Origin: Yamadazyma tenuis
Taxonomy: Eukaryota; Ascomycota; Pichiomycetes; Serinales; Debaryomycetaceae
Reading direction: 5' to 3'
Assembly (NCBI RefSeq): GCF_029203305.1
Contig: NC_089462.1
Location: 682,001 to 746,000 of the forward strand
Length of the DNA: 64,000 nt
The notes under the pieces are model-generated. The model was not told the origin of the DNA. It worked only from the letters and a program-made list of their open reading frames with translations, and did no database searches. The translations under genes were made by a program, and so were the position numbers. This document shows positions 26,750 to 37,092 of the stretch, piece after piece; position 1 is the stretch's first letter; the number at the start of each line of letters is the position of its first letter.

Positions 26750-29080
26750 CTAGAAAAGAGTTTCCACAATAAATTGGTGAATCTTGTGGTGGGTTGGGTA
26801 CTCATTATAAAATTCCAAGGCTGCAGGCAGGCTGTAAACTCTCTTGAATCCGAACACAAAGTTGAAGATCAAAGCAAATACCAATCCTCCCGCAACAATC
26901 AAGGGTCCCACCATATTGTCCAAATGAGCCCCATCTCTTTCCATGATGATTTCTCTTCTTCTCATAAAGATATAGTAACCCCAGATTCCAGAGAATAAGG
27001 TCAAACCGAAATACACATACGCCAAATAGGTAGAAAGGTCATAGTCATTCGCCTTGTTGGCAGAAGAATAAATGATGAAGGTGACAGATGACAATAAGGT
27101 GGTGACTTGCAACCATCTGTTAAAAGTTCTTTCGTTGGCCAACCATACTTTAGGTTCGATTCTCAAAGGTCCAGCATTCTTGATATAGCTTTCAGGTTTG
27201 ATGACACCTGGGGGTAATTCGATCTCTTCATCTTCTGAGTCGATGTCCAACTTGTTTTTCGAGGTATCCAAGTTAACAATGCTGTTTATTCTATCTCTGG
27301 GTACCAAGTCATCATCTAAGTCTTCAGAGCTTTCGTCGACCTCCGAACCATCTCCAGAATCATCGTTGTCGTAAGCGTATTTATTCAACATCCTGAAGGG
27401 AGTTTCACCATCCTGAAGTGGTTCATCCAACAACAATGCTCCACTGAAGGATTTTCTCAAGTTCAAGTTATTGGAGTTACTCACCATAGATTTGAACTTA
27501 TTCAAGTTATCATCGTCATTCTCTTGCTTGATTGAATTGGAATGTTGTTTGAAGTACTGACCTGGACCGATTTTAATATCTTGTTCTAATTCGTTGTACC
27601 AGAATGGGATATTATCCAAATGGTCATCTTCTAAGAACAATGATGAGATTCCGTGAATAAACTTAGAAAAGTTGGGGATCTCCTTGACCAAATGAGAATT
27701 GATCAAGTCCTCAATCCATAAGATTTTCCTGTTGGAACTGAATCTTTTGATCTTGATTTCCATCACTGAATATGGAAATCTGTTGAATTCTCCCGTTCTA
27801 AGGTATTTCTCATAGTTAGGGTTAGAGTCGATGTCAGACCTGTGCCAGTCTGTAGGGTCTCTAATTGGTCTTTGTTTATCAAAAGAGTCTTCTCTGATAA
27901 ACAATAAGTTTGAGTCGATGGTGATTCTGATCTTATCATCACCAGGGATTTGGAAAGCGGTTCTTTTGTAGACGGTTCTCAAAACCGGCTGCAACTCCTG
28001 TTCATAAATGAACTCGCCAAACTTCTTGAAGATTTCCACTTCATCGGTTTCCTTCTTTTTCAAAAAGTTGAGCCTATTGTTGATCAAAGAATTGATGTTC
28101 TTTGGCTTAATAGAAAGCTTCTCGTTGATATTGAAGTTCTCCGATGAGGGGTCAAAGTTCTTCTTTTCCATGGAAATCTTGGAGTGCTTGGCCAAATTTC
28201 CCAACCACTTCAATCTCAAGGTCGAGGAGTTGGGCAGCTTGGTCAACTTAGAGTTGTAGATGTCGAAGTGGGGGTTATCGAAGTAAAGACAGTTGATGAT
28301 GGGATCATGTTTGTTGTTGTCGTTATCATCATCATACTCGTCATCATCATCGTCATCCGAGCCTCCAATCCCATTCGAGTTGAAAATCAACACCGGCAAA
28401 TGTCTCAAGATGGTGGTTTTCACTTCCATCAAATTATCGGGGTGAATCCAGAACTTGAAACTCTGGTAGTTGGAAGTATCTGTGTCGTTAAAACTCGACA
28501 ACTTGTTCAACGACTGGTTGATATCGTAGTTCTCTCTTAAGAACTGGAACAACGCACTGATCTTGTAGAGCAACGGACTGTAGTCCTCGGAGTGGAAGGG
28601 TAAGTCCTTCAACCGAACATTCAACAAGGGCTTGACACTAAATTGAGGGTGCAACCGATCATGTTTTTTGACAATCTTGATAAACCCGGTGTAGTTCAAT
28701 CTCTGGAAATGGTCCAACTCCTGGGCCAAAGTCAACACCTCGTCCAAGCTGCTCAAAAATTGGTTCAAGTCAAACTTGTTATCAGGGGTCTGGATGGTGT
28801 GCTGCAAAGTGTTCAACTGGGTATTCAACTCATCGTATTTCTGATGTTGGAAAGAGTATACTTTCTCCAAGTTCTGGTCCAAGAACTTGACAAAACTCTG
28901 TTCATCCTTCTCACTCCAGTTGTCTTGTAAAATGACATTTTCCTTCAACAATCTCTTAAGTTGGGTGTAATCGATATAGTATTGTTTCCAAGGTCCGTAT
29001 ATCTCCTGGTCCAATTTGTTGCCGAATAACATTCTGGGCTTTGAATTCAACGGATTAGATACTTGTTCTTGCTGAGACAT
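26750..29080 (-). CDS. VTC3: Vacuolar transporter chaperone, Vtc2/Vtc3-type SPX protein
   Basis: Part of the VTC complex that makes and imports polyphosphate at the vacuole. An SPX domain (residues ~16-160: GPWKQYYIDYTQLKRLLKEN; NYTGFIKIVKKHDRL) senses inositol pyrophosphates. A triphosphate-tunnel-like domain spans about 200-530, then an acidic linker. A C-terminal three-helix DUF202 module ends the protein (EPKVWLANERTFNRWLQ and the hydrophobic segments after it). Length (776 aa) and the LPPGVIKPESYIKNAGP linker favour the regulatory Vtc2/Vtc3 type over the catalytic Vtc4 (about 720). In the tunnel the basic pair reads LRLKW where Vtc4 has R-x-R-W, fitting a non-catalytic paralogue; this is from memory of the family. 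Start ATG 29080; an upstream TTG is ignored. Confidence 0.9.
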   Translation of the reverse strand: MSQQEQVSNPLNSKPRMLFGNKLDQEIYGPWKQYYIDYTQLKRLLKENVILQDNWSEKDEQSFVKFLDQNLEKVYSFQHQKYDELNTQLNTLQHTIQTPDNKFDLNQFLSSLDEVLTLAQELDHFQRLNYTGFIKIVKKHDRLHPQFSVKPLLNVRLKDLPFHSEDYSPLLYKISALFQFLRENYDINQSLNKLSSFNDTDTSNYQSFKFWIHPDNLMEVKTTILRHLPVLIFNSNGIGGSDDDDDDEYDDDNDNNKHDPIINCLYFDNPHFDIYNSKLTKLPNSSTLRLKWLGNLAKHSKISMEKKNFDPSSENFNINEKLSIKPKNINSLINNRLNFLKKKETDEVEIFKKFGEFIYEQELQPVLRTVYKRTAFQIPGDDKIRITIDSNLLFIREDSFDKQRPIRDPTDWHRSDIDSNPNYEKYLRTGEFNRFPYSVMEIKIKRFSSNRKILWIEDLINSHLVKEIPNFSKFIHGISSLFLEDDHLDNIPFWYNELEQDIKIGPGQYFKQHSNSIKQENDDDNLNKFKSMVSNSNNLNLRKSFSGALLLDEPLQDGETPFRMLNKYAYDNDDSGDGSEVDESSEDLDDDLVPRDRINSIVNLDTSKNKLDIDSEDEEIELPPGVIKPESYIKNAGPLRIEPKVWLANERTFNRWLQVTTLLSSVTFIIYSSANKANDYDLSTYLAYVYFGLTLFSGIWGYYIFMRRREIIMERDGAHLDNMVGPLIVAGGLVFALIFNFVFGFKRVYSLPAALEFYNEYPTHHKIHQFIVETLF

Positions 29081-29501
29081 AACTAGGAACAATCTACTGG
29101 TCGAGTGAAGAAGATATGCTGAAGGTTCAAGCTGGCGTACGCAGCGCTTTTTTAAGGATAACTGCGATGAAGCCCACGTTCAGTGGGTGGCGCACGCACG
29201 CTCAAAACGTACAGTGGAACTGAAGATCTTGAAACAGATCTATGGGAGTGAGGAAGGTAGGCTTAGACCACAACAGTACGTGAGGTTGTTATTCAAGTAG
29301 TTGTGTGCTTATCGGTGTATTCGGTGTCTGTGTTGGTATCTTTCTATGTACTGGAATTTCATCTGCAGCGTTCTATTTGCAGTTTAGCGATTACTTAGTT
29401 CTCGGATTTGAGAACAATAGGGAGTGTAGGGCAGAGTTTTGAAAAATTCTACAAGCACTTTCAGTAACGGATGCAAAATCTTATATTAATATACAAAGAC
29501 C
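29081..29501. other. Intergenic region upstream of VTC gene, 421 bp
   Basis: Promoter of the VTC gene and 3' flank of NUP192. It has CACGTT at 29175-29180, a form of the Pho4 E-box, and TACGTG at 29277-29282. Phosphate control of VTC genes is established in S. cerevisiae; the sites here are only candidates. No RNA gene seen. Confidence 0.45.
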
Positions 29502-32500
29502 TCAGCTATCGACCAACGTATCAATCAACACAAACTGGTTCATGAGCTCATCCAACTCGCCCTCATACTGATACTTGATCTTGTTTTCATTGATCAAGAT
29601 GTCCTTTTTGATGATACTGTTTCTCAACTTGCCAAAGTGTGCAAGAAGTTCCTTTCCTTGGATTTTACTGGGTTTGTAGCTAGGACCCATAGATATCAAT
29701 AACACCGAAATCAATTTAAACACCGGGAGGAGAAACTGAAAGTAGTTTATGAACGAGTAGTTGGAGTCCAACGATAAGTTGACCAGGTTGATTTCGTTGA
29801 TACGGAGATTCATGCCTAAGTCGGGATCAACTTTGAGGATGTTGAGGTTCTTGATGATCAGGAACAACTCACTTTGGATCAAGTACGACGAGCCAAGTCT
29901 GCTTTGACCGATTCTGATCAACAAGTTGATGATCGAGTTGAAGTTGATCAACTCGTATAAAATTGTAGACACCTCTTTGAGCTCGTTGTCTAGGATTTCA
30001 TCAATACGCTTGATGGACCTGATGATGAGCAACAACGAGTTATTCTTAGTCAATTGGTCGGTGATAAAACTGTTGTTGAAGTGGTTGAATAAATGGATGG
30101 TAGACTCGAGGAAGATCATCGATGTGATCCGAATGGATCCTTCGCTGACAATGGAATCGTTGCAGATGATTTCGAAAAACTTCACGTCTGTCTTCTCCAA
30201 AATATCTGTCAACTTTCTGAGAATTGTCTCGCTGTTGTTCTTGAAGCTCTTTTGTAAAAAGTTATTCATGATGATGTACAAATCATTTCTCAACTCAATG
30301 GTTGAATTAGAGCTGGCAATACCCTTGATACATGTCGAAAACAACAATAACAACCTCTCAATAAAAAGATTGTCTTCTTCATAGTAATCGAACAAAATCA
30401 CACATAAGGATATCAACTCCTCACTAAACTTGATGTCTTTTTCAAAAAACTCATTGATCTTGGGTAAAATGCTCGACAAGATTTCCAAGATGAAATTCTG
30501 GTTTTGTTCTTTTGAAAGTTTACCATCATTGATAATGACCTCAATCAACTGAACCCAAGAATGTAAGTAATTCAATTGGAGGGCCTTCAAATCATCATTA
30601 ACGATGAACTTCACTAAAAAGTCTTTCATGTCCAAGATTTCAACGTTATTAGTAATTGTTTCAAGCTTATCAAGAATATCAGTATTGAATATATTATCCT
30701 CGCTCTTGACTTCTTTGAACAATAAGCTCAAATTCCACTTGGAGAACTTCTGATAATTAAACTGTTCAAAGTTACTGAATTTAAAGTTCAACACATCGAG
30801 AAATTTCAATACTTGGTGTGATTCGTTCAAGAATTTGTCACCATTTATCAACTTATCCAAATATTGGTTCTTCTTATAGATGGATCCCTGTTGAGACAAG
30901 TGATGAAATTCGACAGTCAAATATTGAATCATGAGGTTTCTCATTTTGAAGAATTCAAAGAAGGTCAAAAGTGATTCCTTGTCCAAGATGAAATCATTCT
31001 CCTTGAGTAGGTCGTCGTTAAATCTGACGTTATACCATACAGTTGTGTGATCAATCTTTGTTTGGTAGCTGAGCAAGGTCTCAAAGAAGCTTACTTCTTC
31101 GTCACTTTCAAAGTCTCTCAATAGCTGTAAGGTAACCAACGAAGATACAGGGAAGTGGCACAATCTGTTAAGAATTTGTAACACTAATGAAGACATTCTT
31201 GTATAGTTGTACTCAATAATGTTGATTCCGTTGTTGAAATCGACACTGGAAACCATACTCAAGCTTAATACTAAGTGCTCCGTCAAGTTTCTGATAAATA
31301 ATTTGGAATCATCTTCGTTTATAACCAAATAGTTACCTTTGACAGTGTACCCAAGTAGATGGTGAGCAAAACAAGGCGATCCTTTTGATATGGCTAGATC
31401 TTCAACCAAAAAATTCAAGATCTTGAACTTAATGTCTTCATCACCATCGGTGAACTGATTGATTATAGAATATCTCAACTGATTGGACTCTGGACCGCTT
31501 GCAAAAACAGTTAAAAGTTTATTCTTTATCAACAAAGTTTCGTCTTTATTCAAATCAAGAAATCTTCGGTTGACTTTGGTCAATAGATCTATGCATAAGC
31601 TAACAATCTTATTGTTGTCTGTGCCGATTAATAAACCAAATTTGGTAACCAATGCCACGTTAGAGCTCAATACCTTGAGGAAGTCGATAACATTGAAATT
31701 GGAAGGATAGTACGTGTTGAGAGCAGGAATCACCAGTAACAAGCTAGTACTTGGCAATGTTGGCTTGGGTTGTTCGTTTGCCTTTAATCTGGAGACCATG
31801 ATTGCAAAAATATCCTGTAATTTAATCAATTTGTGTACAATTTTCAAAGAACTTAAAACCAAGGTATCATCCTCCTCCTTCAAGATTATTTCTATAATGG
31901 ACTTATAGACTTTCTCGTCAAACACGTAGTTCATTACACCTATTGAATGATGCAACTTAATGAACTGATCATAAGTGAGCAGGGCATCAAATAGAGATTC
32001 AACTTTGAAATCTTGCGATACATTAGGAAGGATGTCATCCAAGAATTCCCAATCGACACTATTCAAAGAACCAAGCACAAGAGAGATCAAGTTGTTCTGT
32101 AAGTTCACCCTTGTCAAGCTGTGTTTGATTTTAGTTGACAGTCCCAAAACTTCTAATGTGATGAATTCAATATATGGCCAAATACCAGTTTGGTTGTTGA
32201 ACCTATAACCATTTCCTAAGTTTGCAGGGTATAAAAGTTTCAGGTTAATCCTGGAGGGATTTTCAGGAGAGTTTAACAAGTTAGTGATTAACTCGATGAA
32301 GTTCAAGATATTCGGTAAATCCACCAAATTAGTTTTGAAAGCATTCTTGATACTGATTGTGTTTTTTTGGAGTCTGATCTTTTCCGATGGGCTTGGGTTA
32401 TGGTGATCAATAACACCAGGGCTTCGAGAAGAAGAGTTGTTATCGATCAACTGATGGAACATCCACTTGTCCACAATATCCCAGATTTCGTAACGCAATT

Positions 32501-34706
32501 CAAGATCTTCAGCATGGGGGTCATTAAAACTGCTCAATAAATTGAGCATCAAGTTTATTAAGGTACTTCTGTTATTCTCATTCACCAAAATCAATGGGAA
32601 GTCATTGGATCCGATCAAGATTCTTGAATTCATAATCAAGTTATCAAACTTCAAAAACCCCAATATTATAGGTTTGAATCTGTTGAACATACTTTGGCGA
32701 ATCTCCTTTGATCTTTCTGAATCGTCAGATAAATTGTCCACCAAAGACGAGATCAAGAGCACAAATCCAGAAATGAAAATCATTGAGTCTTCTGACAACT
32801 CTATCAAGATTTTATTTGAATTGTGATTATTGTTCAAAGCATTAGAAAGAAGGAACTCTTGACCTTTTTGCTTTTTCCTGATTTGATCATTCAAGTCGTT
32901 TTCAAAGTTTTCGTTCAATGAATTCAAATAATACTCCAAAGAATCAACAATTGAGTCCATGCTTATCTTGGAGTAATCGCTTTTCTTTAGATTGGAGTTG
33001 TTGTTAATCAAGTTCTCCCAAATCTTGATTGTCAGTAAGGCATCCTCTTTGCATGTCAAAGAGCTCAATAATAAACAGAATGTTGCAGTAATGAAAGGAG
33101 ATGAGTTGTTGTTGACACCCCAGTTTATAAAACCAACTAATTCATTGTTGGTGTCTCCATCTTCCCAGATCAACGCACAAAGATTTGGTCTATTTTTATA
33201 AGTGTACACGAAAGAAAGGTAGAACCTCTCAAGATCTGCCCTTGTATACATATCTTCCATGTCTAGCTCAATGTTCTTTTCTAATGCCTGGGATGAGTCT
33301 TTGGAGCTCCCATCCACCAATTCATTATTGGAGTCCTTCTCTCCCTTATCTCTCACTCGTTGTCTTCTATTAATGGAAGACAATAAATAATCCTCTTCGC
33401 TATCCCTCAATTGAGTCAATACTATGGCTACATTCTTGATGAAGTTGGAGAAAAACTTATGCCAGTAGAATGGTAGTAAGTCTTCTTTGAATGTGGACGA
33501 TACCTCGAGTTTTAAGTTGAATCTGGATTGGGCATTATTGTCATTCAATTTTGAGAATTTAAGAACCGATAATTCAGGGAAATTGGTCTGCAATAAGCTT
33601 CTGAACTCACACAAATTGTTGACTTCAAACAACTTGACAGTTTCAAGATTGGAGGTGGCGCTTGTGAATCTCAATAAGTTCTCCAACACACCATAATTCA
33701 AACATATTTGGATGTAGTTCAAGATATCTTCGTTGAAATGGAACATCTCTAGATTCCCTGTTTCTTTGCACCAAGGAATGAGGTTGGTTAAGAAGACAAA
33801 ATCCATCAATATTTCGTAAGACTTCAACTTGGAATTCGACAAATCAATGAGATCGGGAGACAAAGAAATCAACTTGAAATCGTCTGTCAATGTATTGGTA
33901 ACAGTTTTGTGCAATTCATTAACTGCTTGATCATTGAACTTGTCCAAAGAGTCAAAAATGGCAAATACTCCAGGAAGATAGTGTAATATTATCAGGTCAT
34001 TATCATCAACGTTGGAGTTCAAGTGGGTCATTATTTGCTTGTAGAATTTTACAGTACCGTACTCTTCAAAGTAATACTGAATCATGTTGTATAATATTTG
34101 ACCCAACAATTCGTGACAATTGAACAACTCAGTTTTGGTATATTCGATGGTTTGGATGAACACGTCATTCAAGGAGTTTGTAACGGTGTTTTTATTGATT
34201 AGGTCGTTCAAGTTATTTATGATTGAGTATATCTTCGAAAACGAATCAAGTACATTGGAACCGAAATTGTTGAAGTCGCTTGTTAGGAGATGTAATTGCC
34301 TAGATGTGATCAAGTACCCCAAGATGTTCAAAATATACTGGTATCTCTTGAAGAAGGCCAGTCTTCCCTGATCAATGAAACTGGCACCATTGTCAATACC
34401 ATCTCTGGACGAGTAAAATAAGACCTCGGCGGTGGCCAACTCGTTAAGGCCCAACTCTTTTGACAAGAATATGGCATTCTCCACAAACATATCGTTGAGT
34501 TTGAGCTTGTCTCCATTTGTGAACTGTGTGGGAGACTTATTATCGATCAACTTCAGCTTGGAGGATTCATCATTGGGCGGCGTGACTAACACCAGATTCA
34601 AGTCATTCTGAATGGCTTTCACAAGCTGCTCGTCAATTCTGGAATGATCCTGATACTTAATTGAGTTATAACACTCAAGGAACGTATCATTTGACCAATT
34701 CAACAT
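29502..34706 (-). CDS. NUP192: Nuclear pore inner-ring nucleoporin Nup192
   Basis: Nup192 is a large alpha-helical scaffold nucleoporin of the inner ring that binds Nic96 and Nup53. The product is 1,734 aa (S. cerevisiae 1,683), hydrophilic-helical throughout, without FG repeats. The conserved N-terminal segment is visible (ELGLNELATAEVLFYSSRDG, then DQGRLAFFKRYQYILNILGY). Further marks are ATFCLLLSSLTCKEDALLTIK and GNGYRFNNQTGIWPYIEFI, which fit the Nup192/Nup205 family. Leu codons are mainly TTG/CTC in keeping with neighbours. The ATG at 34706 is 127 bp from the stop of the P450 gene on the same strand. The 3' end faces the VTC promoter. Confidence 0.95.
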   Translation of the reverse strand: MLNWSNDTFLECYNSIKYQDHSRIDEQLVKAIQNDLNLVLVTPPNDESSKLKLIDNKSPTQFTNGDKLKLNDMFVENAIFLSKELGLNELATAEVLFYSSRDGIDNGASFIDQGRLAFFKRYQYILNILGYLITSRQLHLLTSDFNNFGSNVLDSFSKIYSIINNLNDLINKNTVTNSLNDVFIQTIEYTKTELFNCHELLGQILYNMIQYYFEEYGTVKFYKQIMTHLNSNVDDNDLIILHYLPGVFAIFDSLDKFNDQAVNELHKTVTNTLTDDFKLISLSPDLIDLSNSKLKSYEILMDFVFLTNLIPWCKETGNLEMFHFNEDILNYIQICLNYGVLENLLRFTSATSNLETVKLFEVNNLCEFRSLLQTNFPELSVLKFSKLNDNNAQSRFNLKLEVSSTFKEDLLPFYWHKFFSNFIKNVAIVLTQLRDSEEDYLLSSINRRQRVRDKGEKDSNNELVDGSSKDSSQALEKNIELDMEDMYTRADLERFYLSFVYTYKNRPNLCALIWEDGDTNNELVGFINWGVNNNSSPFITATFCLLLSSLTCKEDALLTIKIWENLINNNSNLKKSDYSKISMDSIVDSLEYYLNSLNENFENDLNDQIRKKQKGQEFLLSNALNNNHNSNKILIELSEDSMIFISGFVLLISSLVDNLSDDSERSKEIRQSMFNRFKPIILGFLKFDNLIMNSRILIGSNDFPLILVNENNRSTLINLMLNLLSSFNDPHAEDLELRYEIWDIVDKWMFHQLIDNNSSSRSPGVIDHHNPSPSEKIRLQKNTISIKNAFKTNLVDLPNILNFIELITNLLNSPENPSRINLKLLYPANLGNGYRFNNQTGIWPYIEFITLEVLGLSTKIKHSLTRVNLQNNLISLVLGSLNSVDWEFLDDILPNVSQDFKVESLFDALLTYDQFIKLHHSIGVMNYVFDEKVYKSIIEIILKEEDDTLVLSSLKIVHKLIKLQDIFAIMVSRLKANEQPKPTLPSTSLLLVIPALNTYYPSNFNVIDFLKVLSSNVALVTKFGLLIGTDNNKIVSLCIDLLTKVNRRFLDLNKDETLLIKNKLLTVFASGPESNQLRYSIINQFTDGDEDIKFKILNFLVEDLAISKGSPCFAHHLLGYTVKGNYLVINEDDSKLFIRNLTEHLVLSLSMVSSVDFNNGINIIEYNYTRMSSLVLQILNRLCHFPVSSLVTLQLLRDFESDEEVSFFETLLSYQTKIDHTTVWYNVRFNDDLLKENDFILDKESLLTFFEFFKMRNLMIQYLTVEFHHLSQQGSIYKKNQYLDKLINGDKFLNESHQVLKFLDVLNFKFSNFEQFNYQKFSKWNLSLLFKEVKSEDNIFNTDILDKLETITNNVEILDMKDFLVKFIVNDDLKALQLNYLHSWVQLIEVIINDGKLSKEQNQNFILEILSSILPKINEFFEKDIKFSEELISLCVILFDYYEEDNLFIERLLLLFSTCIKGIASSNSTIELRNDLYIIMNNFLQKSFKNNSETILRKLTDILEKTDVKFFEIICNDSIVSEGSIRITSMIFLESTIHLFNHFNNSFITDQLTKNNSLLLIIRSIKRIDEILDNELKEVSTILYELINFNSIINLLIRIGQSRLGSSYLIQSELFLIIKNLNILKVDPDLGMNLRINEINLVNLSLDSNYSFINYFQFLLPVFKLISVLLISMGPSYKPSKIQGKELLAHFGKLRNSIIKKDILINENKIKYQYEGELDELMNQFVLIDTLVDS

Positions 34707-34832
34707 CGCCGATGTAAGATGTTTGGGATTGTTTTTGTTGCGCTAACAAAAAATTTTCAGAGACTAAATGAATGCGAAAAGAATCAACATTTGAATACAC
34801 TATAAATAAATACATAAACCAAGAAGGTATGC

Positions 34833-36407
34833 TCAAGTCAAAGTGATATGACATCCGTCTTCGAGATTCACCGTCAACTGGGAGTTAAGTTTGGGTGGGT
34901 ACTGCTCATCGAATGACTTCAAGCTACTAAACTCTTGTACTATTCTGGCCACCACATAAGAAGCCTCAGTAAGAGCAAACTGCTGTCCAAGACAGATTCT
35001 GGGACCCCCGTTGAAAGGTAAAAAGGCCCAGCCCAACTTCTTTGTTCCTTCATCAAACCATCTCTCTGGCCTAAACACCTCAGCATCCTTCCCGTAGAAG
35101 CGTTCGTGTCTGTGGGTAGCATATACCGAGTAGGCCACAGTAGAATGCCTAGGAATGAAAATTGGTGAAAGGCCGTCGGGACCACCGCCTCTTGGAAGTG
35201 TGGTGTTTTTGTTGGTTATTCTGAAGTTCTGGGGAACCGAAGGGTACATTCTCAATGCTTCATTGATGACGGCCTTCAAGTATTCACATTTTTTCAAGCT
35301 TTCAAAGGTGATATCGTCGATACGAGATTCAGCGCCAGCACCAAAAGTAGCATGGATTTCCTCCTTCAATTTGTCAAACATTTGGGGATTCCTGGCCAAC
35401 TCAAAGAACGTGAAACTCAACAATCCAGCAGTTGTATCTCTTCCAGCCAATAAGATGTTCAAGGCCTGATCTCTCAAGATCTTGGGATCTCTTGTCTGCT
35501 TCACCAACTCAAACAAGAAAATATACCCACCCTTCAGCTTCTTTTCTAACTCGTCAGGAGAGGTGTTTAATGCCTGGTGAACGAAAAAGTCCGTCAAGCC
35601 GTGCACATCCTTACAGGCTTCCTTGAATCTGGTGGTGTTGACCAAAAAATATAACTGCTGCAACATGGCTCTGGTGGCCAACACCGTCTGTGCGTCGTTG
35701 AACGAGTCGGCAAACCGGGTCTTTAACCCCACATCACACTCGCCGGTGGGAACCATATTGATACTCTCGTCTCTCAAACTTTCCACCGACTCCCCAAACA
35801 AAAACTCGGTGGCAGAGTCCATTGTAAGCTTGAAGAAATACGTTTGGATATCAAACACCTGGCCCTGGTACTTGCGGATATGAGCAAACAAGTTTTGTAC
35901 ATGTGGTTCCAACATCTTGACATGGGCCACTTGTTCTCTGGCAAACTGAGGTCTCAACATGGCTCTGGAATTTTTCCAGCCTTTATGGTCCAAGGTAAAG
36001 ATGCCGTCTCCCAATAACGGCAAAAACTGCTTGTACCGGATTCCCAAGTCGAAATCGTTGAACTGAGTTCCCAAAATAGCCTTGATGTTTTCCGGCTCTC
36101 TGGTGATAAACATAACGTTACCAGCCACTCGAAGAGAAATAGTGTCTCCAAACTGGTTAAATCTCTGAAGAGTAAAGTTGTTCAAAAATCCCAGTTTCTT
36201 GTTCTTAAGCATCTCACCGACGTTTCTAAATCCCAAGGCATAATCTTGGAGAAAGGTGGTGGGGGCTTTGCAACCCATTTTTTTGGCAAGTATCATATTC
36301 TGAACCGTGTAGGCGATTTTGTAAACCACCAACACTGCAATAAGCAATCCCACCCATGAGGTTGAGAACGCCGATATTTTTGCCTGTACTTCTTCTGTTG
36401 TTGGCAT
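34833..36407 (-). CDS. Cytochrome P450 of the CYP52 family (alkane/fatty-acid omega-hydroxylase)
   Basis: CYP52 enzymes are ER-bound P450s that hydroxylate n-alkanes and fatty acids at the terminal carbon; many CTG-clade yeasts carry several copies. One N-terminal anchor (SWVGLLIAVLVVYKIAYTV, residues ~17-35) leads into the catalytic domain. The I-helix reads LLAGRDTTAGLLSFTF, the ExxR motif is in NEALRMYP, and the heme loop is FLPFNGGPRICLGQQFAL with Cys472 as the iron ligand. DYALGFRNVGEMLKNKKLG and the GDGIFTLDHKGWKNSRAMLR segment are typical CYP52 text. The 524 aa are normal. A TATATATA at 36455-36462 lies 48 bp before the ATG. Which CYP52 subfamily, and its chain-length preference, cannot be told from sequence alone. 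Confidence 0.95.
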   Translation of the reverse strand: MPTTEEVQAKISAFSTSWVGLLIAVLVVYKIAYTVQNMILAKKMGCKAPTTFLQDYALGFRNVGEMLKNKKLGFLNNFTLQRFNQFGDTISLRVAGNVMFITREPENIKAILGTQFNDFDLGIRYKQFLPLLGDGIFTLDHKGWKNSRAMLRPQFAREQVAHVKMLEPHVQNLFAHIRKYQGQVFDIQTYFFKLTMDSATEFLFGESVESLRDESINMVPTGECDVGLKTRFADSFNDAQTVLATRAMLQQLYFLVNTTRFKEACKDVHGLTDFFVHQALNTSPDELEKKLKGGYIFLFELVKQTRDPKILRDQALNILLAGRDTTAGLLSFTFFELARNPQMFDKLKEEIHATFGAGAESRIDDITFESLKKCEYLKAVINEALRMYPSVPQNFRITNKNTTLPRGGGPDGLSPIFIPRHSTVAYSVYATHRHERFYGKDAEVFRPERWFDEGTKKLGWAFLPFNGGPRICLGQQFALTEASYVVARIVQEFSSLKSFDEQYPPKLNSQLTVNLEDGCHITLT

Positions 36408-37092
36408 TGTAGAAAATGTGGGTTTAACAGCAATACCAGATGTATATCATTACTTATATATAGATTTTGCTCCTCATGTGAAATGATCTGAATGCGGTAA
36501 AAAAAAGCTTGAGGAGATGGGGGAAAATATTTACAGGTTATGTTGGACTTAAGACCCAAGGTTGGAAGAGTCTAACGACAATGGGGCTGCGGGTACCGGC
36601 ACGGATGGGGGTACATTTGGGTGAAGACATGCTGGTGGCACGCATCTTTAGAGGGGTGGATAAGGACTGCCTAAGCCTTTTCCGAGTTAACCTGTAATTG
36701 ATCATGTTTGCAACCATTTCGCATTTATGGGTGGTGAGTGAGTGAGTTTGGGGAGTTTCTACAGATTCTCATCGATCAGGTCACATCTACCGTTGTATAT
36801 AAGCACTCGTACCCTTTTGTACCATCTGTCTTTAAGTGCTTTTTGGGTATGGGGGGACGTTGATATGAATTATAAGCCACATGATAGGTGGAGTAAAAGT
36901 CCGAATCGCGACGGATTGTTGATTTTTGGCCGGAGATAATATGTGGGGAGAGTACCTGAACGTGAAACCTCCGTTTTGCTGACGACGGATGACGGAGTTC
37001 AACTGACGGAGTTAGTAACTGGATACTCCCCATCAACCTCTCGGCCGTCTCTACTTGTCTCAAAAATGAATCCATTAATATTTACGTAAATG
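36408..37092. other. Intergenic region upstream of CYP52, 685 bp
   Basis: Promoter of the P450 and 3' flank of PCK1. TATA-like tracts lie at 36455-36462 and 36796-36802. A direct repeat TGACGGAGTT occurs at 36990-36999 and 37004-37013. I looked for the oleate element CGG-N3-TNA-N9-12-CCG and for CCTCGG and found neither. Confidence 0.5.

Noticed and set aside
28184..28540. 118-codon antisense frame in the VTC gene
   Set aside because: Mirror of the Asp-rich linker of the real gene; no independent evidence.
36408..37092. Oleate response element in the CYP52 promoter
   Set aside because: CGG-N3-TNA is found once (near 36994) but no CCG follows at the required distance.
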